Below, one piece after another: positions 62,676 through 64,000 of a stretch of 64,000 nucleotides of DNA; position 1 is the stretch's first letter; each line of letters begins with the position of its first letter. Made by a program: the position numbers and the translations under genes. The stretch lies in contig NZ_BMJJ01000007.1 in the NCBI RefSeq assembly GCF_014643375.1, positions 6,925-70,924 on the forward strand, given 5' to 3'. A model generated the notes under the pieces. It was not told where the DNA came from, ran no database searches, and saw only the letters and a program-made list of their open reading frames with translations. The DNA comes from Aureimonas glaciei. GTDB taxonomy: Bacteria > Pseudomonadota > Alphaproteobacteria > Rhizobiales > Rhizobiaceae.

Positions 62676-63791
62676 ATGAGTACGACCGCCCGCGCAGACC
62701 TTGCGCCGCTGACGTCCATGCGCGGGATCGCCGCCCTTGTGGTGGTGATCTACCACTTCAGCGGCGGCTTTCTGCCGAACCTCGATCTCGCCGCCACCAC
62801 GGGTCTGGTTTCCAAGGGCTATCTCTGGGTCGACTTCTTTTTCGTCCTCAGCGGCTTCATCCTGTCCCACGCCTATGCCGACAGGTTCAGCGACACAGTG
62901 ACATGGGCCAGCTTTCGCGCCTTCATCGACGCCCGCTTCGCCCGGATCTATCCCCTGCATTTCCTCATTCTGATGGGCTTTCTGCTGCTGGAGCTGACCA
63001 AGCTCGCGCTGATCCATCTGGATTGGGGCCAGAGGGTCGATCGCCCTTTCGGCGATAGCACCGATGCCTACGGTTTCGTTCTCAACGCCCTGCTCCTTCA
63101 GACCTCCGGTCTTCAGTCCTATAACACCTGGAACGGCCCGGCCTGGTCAATCGGCGCGGAGTTCGGCGCCTATCTCCTCTTTCCGCTTCTGACGATCCTG
63201 GTGGTCCGTCATGGCGGCTCGCTGCGCCTGGCGCTGGCAGGGGCGGCCCTGGCGGGCCTTTGGGTGATTTCGGCCGAGGGCACCGATCTCGACCGAACGG
63301 CGGATTTCGGCCTGTTGCGCTGTGCCTTCGAGTTCACGCTCGGGATTTTGACCTATCGCGCCTTCCTCAGGCTGCCGCGGCACCTTTTGAGCGGCAGCGA
63401 CCCTTTGATGCTCCTGGGGGCCGGAATTCTGCTCGCCATGCATTTCGAGTGGCCGGACGTCCTGATCCCGCCCGCCTATGCCCTACTGATCCTCTTTCTG
63501 GCCGCGAACCAGGGATTGCCGGCCCGCCTCCTCTCCCGCGCCCCCTTGGTCCGTCTCGGGGTCATCTCGTACTCGATCTACATGTCCCACTACCTCGTCC
63601 TCAGCGTCATCCAGGTCATGGCCCGTGCCCTGACGGGCGCTGGCGTGGGGCGAAACCTCGATGCAGGCCTGTCGGTGCTGGTCCTGGGGTTGGTCACGCT
63701 GGTGGTGGTGCTCGGATCGAACTGGCTCTACGAGGCAGTCGAGGAGCCAGCCCGGGCGCGGGTGAAGGGGTGGCTGGCGCGGATCGGATGA
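62676..63791 (+). CDS. Acyltransferase family 3 membrane protein (chromosomal)
   Basis: A 371-residue protein with about ten membrane helices. LTSMRGIAALVVVIYHFSGG near residues 10-30, YLWVDFFFVLSGFILSHAYA and FARIYPLHF are typical of OafA/YrhL-type acyltransferases; YSIYMSHYLVL lies near the C-terminus. ATG 62676 follows GAGGCCATCG. It probably acylates an exported glycan. It is only distantly like the prophage-borne acyltransferase at 3.4-4.5 kb, so the two are not a recent duplication. Confidence 0.9.
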   Translation: MSTTARADLAPLTSMRGIAALVVVIYHFSGGFLPNLDLAATTGLVSKGYLWVDFFFVLSGFILSHAYADRFSDTVTWASFRAFIDARFARIYPLHFLILMGFLLLELTKLALIHLDWGQRVDRPFGDSTDAYGFVLNALLLQTSGLQSYNTWNGPAWSIGAEFGAYLLFPLLTILVVRHGGSLRLALAGAALAGLWVISAEGTDLDRTADFGLLRCAFEFTLGILTYRAFLRLPRHLLSGSDPLMLLGAGILLAMHFEWPDVLIPPAYALLILFLAANQGLPARLLSRAPLVRLGVISYSIYMSHYLVLSVIQVMARALTGAGVGRNLDAGLSVLVLGLVTLVVVLGSNWLYEAVEEPARARVKGWLARIG

Positions 63792-63818
63792 GACCAGGCC
63801 TCTTCGGCGCCATGGCCG

Positions 63819-64000
63819 TCAGCGAATGCCGTCGAAGCTGGGTGCCTCCTTGTCGAGATAGTCCTCGACATAGAATTTGCGCCCGACCCGAAGGAGGACC
63901 GCGGCCAGCGGCGTGGCGAGGGCCAGTCCGAGGACCCCGAAGAGCACGCCGAACAGGAGCTGGAAGGCGATGGTCAGCGCGGGCGGCAGCGACACGGCGC
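63819..64000 (-). CDS. AI-2E family transporter, C-terminal end (cut by window edge)
   Basis: The minus-strand frame is open to the right edge and ends at 63819. The 60 visible residues read VSLPPALTIAFQLLFGVLFG then LGLALATPLAAVLLRVGRKF and a cytosolic tail ending APSFDGIR. The LATPLAAVLL helix followed by a charged tail is the usual end of AI-2E/YdiK-PerM family proteins. It is convergent with the acyltransferase gene. Confidence 0.75.
   Translation of the reverse strand, partial: AVSLPPALTIAFQLLFGVLFGVLGLALATPLAAVLLRVGRKFYVEDYLDKEAPSFDGIR

Overview
The window is a high-GC alphaproteobacterial chromosome segment, most likely from the Hyphomicrobiales (Rhizobiales). Supporting markers are phosphatidylcholine synthase (pcs), an IalB-family protein, an HWE histidine kinase, an hspQ gene, a DUF1127 protein, and a rhizobial-type intergenic palindromic mosaic repeat. 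The core block rlpA, dac, tmk, holB, metG, tatD, MBL-fold gene is an arrangement I associate with this order. Genus cannot be decided from the sequence alone.

Positions 1 to about 19.4 kb are the integrase-proximal part of a prophage or prophage-like element. A P4-type tyrosine integrase sits next to the 3' end of a tRNA-Ser(UGA) gene, which is the probable attachment site; the other end lies left of the window. From left to right the element holds: a cut tail gene, a tail protein with an SGNH esterase domain, and a further tail-type gene; a reverse-oriented cassette with a membrane acyltransferase and a GT-C-like membrane protein (a probable surface-polysaccharide conversion module); two tiny reverse genes; a lysis cassette behind two tandem terminators (N-acetylmuramidase endolysin, holin candidate, two small membrane or exported proteins); a small exported Arg/His/Asp-rich protein; a reverse block of small early-type genes; an Rmf/CrpP-like gene; a reverse operon of ATP-dependent DNA ligase, a frameshifted PD-(D/E)XK-like gene, two small genes and a staphylococcal-nuclease-like gene; and three consecutive coiled-coil genes.

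From 19.4 kb onward the content is chromosomal. 20.0-27.6 kb carries envelope and housekeeping genes (rlpA, dac, tmk, holB, metG, tatD, MBL-fold hydrolase). 27.6-38.4 kb is more accessory: a frameshifted DUF2189 gene, a 1-kb gene-free stretch, an HWE kinase with a single-domain response regulator, an SH3 protein, an HNH protein, a copper pair (DUF2946 and PCu(A)C), a class III nucleotide cyclase, a transglutaminase-like gene, a YihY/BrkB gene and a DUF1127 gene. 38.4-46.7 kb has a quinone oxidoreductase overlapping pcs, a UbiH-like monooxygenase, an AEC transporter, hspQ, ialB-like, a family 5 solute-binding protein, a mosaic repeat and a conserved hypothetical gene. 46.8-60.0 kb contains sdhE-mfd, recG, DUF502, a ClC channel, glmS, glmU and a CcdA-like gene. 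60.3-64.0 kb has tRNA-Lys(UUU), a small acidic protein, an EEP-family protein, a second acyltransferase-3 gene and the end of an AI-2E-family transporter.

The most notable signals are: a duplicated tail-gene 3' end flanking the conversion cassette; two single-base frameshifts in otherwise intact conserved genes; a Dac protein whose SxN serine and KTG lysine are replaced; tandem terminators in front of the lysis genes; and two small genes behind EcfG-like (general stress) promoter matches.
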